A stretch of DNA of 64,000 bases from Ceratothoa steindachneri (Eukaryota; Arthropoda; Malacostraca; Isopoda; Cymothoidae), in NCBI GenBank assembly GCA_963969495.1, contig OZ018326.1, forward strand, positions 1,630,631-1,694,630. Direction: 5' to 3'. Made by a program: the position numbers and the translations under genes. The notes beneath the pieces were generated by a model, which did no database searches, was not told where the DNA came from, and saw only the letters and a list, made by a program, of their open reading frames with translations. Positions 63,060 to 64,000 of the stretch are shown here, in pieces. The stretch's first letter is position 1, and each line of letters opens with the position of its first letter.

Positions 63060-63250
63060 GGTCCGGAACCACAGGGGGTAGTTAATCGGATACAACAATG
63101 CACGTGCACCCTGTATCACAGACGAGGGTTATGATCCAACACCCATTCACTGCTTCAGTTTCAAATTGGAGAGCCCCAGGGGTACCTTTATAGAACAAAA
63201 ATTTTACATGGTGGCCAGCAGTATGCGGCAGGTTTAAAAAAAGGGGGCTT
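63060..63250 (-). pseudogene. Aspartic protease remnant
   Basis: GALQFETEAVNGCWIITLVC is followed by DTGCTCIVVSD, then a stop. The DTG active-site triad is intact at 63109-63117, in the context hydrophobic-x-DTGC-C-VVS that is usual for this retroelement group. The remainder of the small protease is degraded. It would have cleaved the gag-pol polyprotein. Confidence 0.72.
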
Positions 63251-63309
63251 CATTTTGCGACGGTGAGGGCGTAGAAGTGGCACTGATCTGGTGTACCTAG
63301 TGAGAAGGA

Positions 63310-63935
63310 GGGGTGGGGTGCTTCTAAACTGCGAGTTTTTAAGGCAATTTTACCTGACGTGACTCAAAACTCTACAAGAATAGCACACTATAGTCCTCCT
63401 GAGAAACGACGAAGCATAGGTGTTGTGATCAAAGGGCTTAACATCACAGTCGCCCGACGAGAAGAGAGGTTCAAGTTTGGTAGGCCTAGTAACCTTAACG
63501 AACCTATTACCATTACTAGGAACAAATTTGTTCGTGCTAGCTTTGGATTTAGGAAATGAGAGTTCAGATTTCTTCTCTTCTTTCGGAGAGCGGTTGTGGC
63601 TAGCCGCGTAAACCTCTGCTTCCTCGATGGATTCCTTGAAAGTACGGCACCTCCGGTCCTTCACAAAGGATCTGAATTCAGAAGAAATTGTTCCTTGATG
63701 ATGAAATCGACACGGGCGTCGTATTCATGAGGCACCTTGGACGTGTCTTTCCAAAAATTAAAGTGACGCTGTAGGTAGTAGCCGAACTGTCGGAAGGCCT
63801 GGTTTGGTTAAAGGCTACAGCACGTCAATTTAGCTCGGTAGAAGTCAGGGATCATGTTATAAACGGCGAGAAAATGGGCTTTTAACTTTGACTAATTAAT
63901 TGTTGCGTTTGATGGGAGGAAAATAAAAATTACCT
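63310..63935 (-). pseudogene. Gag remnant with CCHC zinc knuckle
   Basis: Translation in pieces gives YNMIPDFYRAKL, then FRQFGYYLQRHFNFWKDTSK and VDFIIKEQFLLNSDPL, a stop, then KDRRCRTFKESIEEAEVYAA and SHNRSPKEEK. This fits the SCAN/retrovirus-like gag layout of Gmr1 elements (F--LKxxxxxTxxEAxxxADxYA-SH). The knuckle CYSCRVLSHVR-x-NC keeps the C-X2-C-X4-H-X4-C spacing, but a stop codon lies between His and the last Cys. Gag binds RNA and forms the particle in live elements. The upstream end lies outside the window or close to it. Confidence 0.7.
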
Positions 63936-64000
63936 GAGTTGGGAGCTCAGCAGGAACGATAATTGTACTACGCCGTCCGTCTGGATGTCACACGGGTTTA

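Larger units (their letters stand above)
61176..64000 (-). mobile_element. Ty3/gypsy retrotransposon, Gmr1-type domain order, partial
   Basis: From high to low coordinates on the minus strand the recognisable domains are gag with a zinc knuckle, an aspartic protease, an integrase (zinc-binding part, core, then C-terminal part) and the start of reverse transcriptase. Sequence features are Ty3/gypsy, but IN precedes RT as in Ty1/copia. That order defines the known Gmr1 group of metazoan Ty3/gypsy elements. The 5' end leaves the window at 64000. RNase H and most of RT are missing, and stops and frameshifts occur in every domain. Confidence 0.82.

Overview
The window is animal nuclear DNA, most likely from an arthropod and plausibly a crustacean. 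That is an inference from the mix of very long (TA)n arrays, degenerate CCTAA/TAGCC pentamer repeats, mariner, Penelope-like, hAT/DUF4371 and Gmr1-type Ty3/gypsy relics, AT-rich intergenic sequence and the absence of any operon. I found no convincing host protein-coding gene and no intact RNA gene. Everything recognisable is a mobile-element relic or a tandem repeat, and every transposon reading frame is broken.

Layout. 0-3.6 kb: (TA)n arrays, interleaved inverted repeats and a MITE-like element (2763-3255). 3.65-4.5 kb: a C-run-rich GC island with an 83-bp duplication. 5.0-5.9 kb: an internally deleted mariner (minus strand) lying in a (TA)n tract. 6.8-7.2 kb: a BED-finger-like hAT remnant beside a TTATCG motif cluster. 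9.3-12.7 kb: moderately GC-rich sequence with no recognised gene. 12.8-14.4 kb: a Penelope-like element 3' fragment (GIY-YIG endonuclease end) with duplicated upstream blocks and ribozyme-like hairpins. 14.5-24.8 kb: featureless AT-rich DNA. 24.9-27.1 kb: a decayed non-LTR retrotransposon on the minus strand, within a long T-rich tract. 29.7-31.1 kb: a tandem duplication of about 800 bp, each copy carrying a tRNA-like SINE head (minus strand). 34.95-36.3 kb: a second GC island with a dimeric higher-order tandem repeat. 38.3-39.8 kb: degenerate CCTAA repeat, then a mellifera-like mariner relic with perfect inner TIRs. 44.7-45.6 kb: a second mariner copy with the same internal deletion as the first. 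46.4-48.4 kb: a 1-kb TAGCC array flanked by four copies of a module of about 95 bp. 50.2-50.9 kb: two large (TA)n arrays. 54.1-55.25 kb: a third GC island with an 80-bp minisatellite. 57.1-58.4 kb: a Tc1/mariner-superfamily element in a TA tract. 58.9-60.1 kb: a DUF4371/hAT-like pseudogene. 61.2-64 kb: a minus-strand Ty3/gypsy element whose domains run gag-PR-IN-RT, the Gmr1-type order, leaving the window at its gag end.

How the parts relate: autonomous elements (mariner, LINE, Penelope, Ty3/gypsy, hAT) would have supplied enzymes, while the deleted mariners, the MITE and the SINE-like units look like dependents. Two of the four Tc1/mariner-type elements sit directly in TA microsatellites, as expected from TA target choice. 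I did not find a clearly new functional system. The best leads are the shared mariner deletion, the GC-rich minisatellite islands, the TAGCC array with its module family, and the ribozyme-like hairpins in the Penelope fragment.
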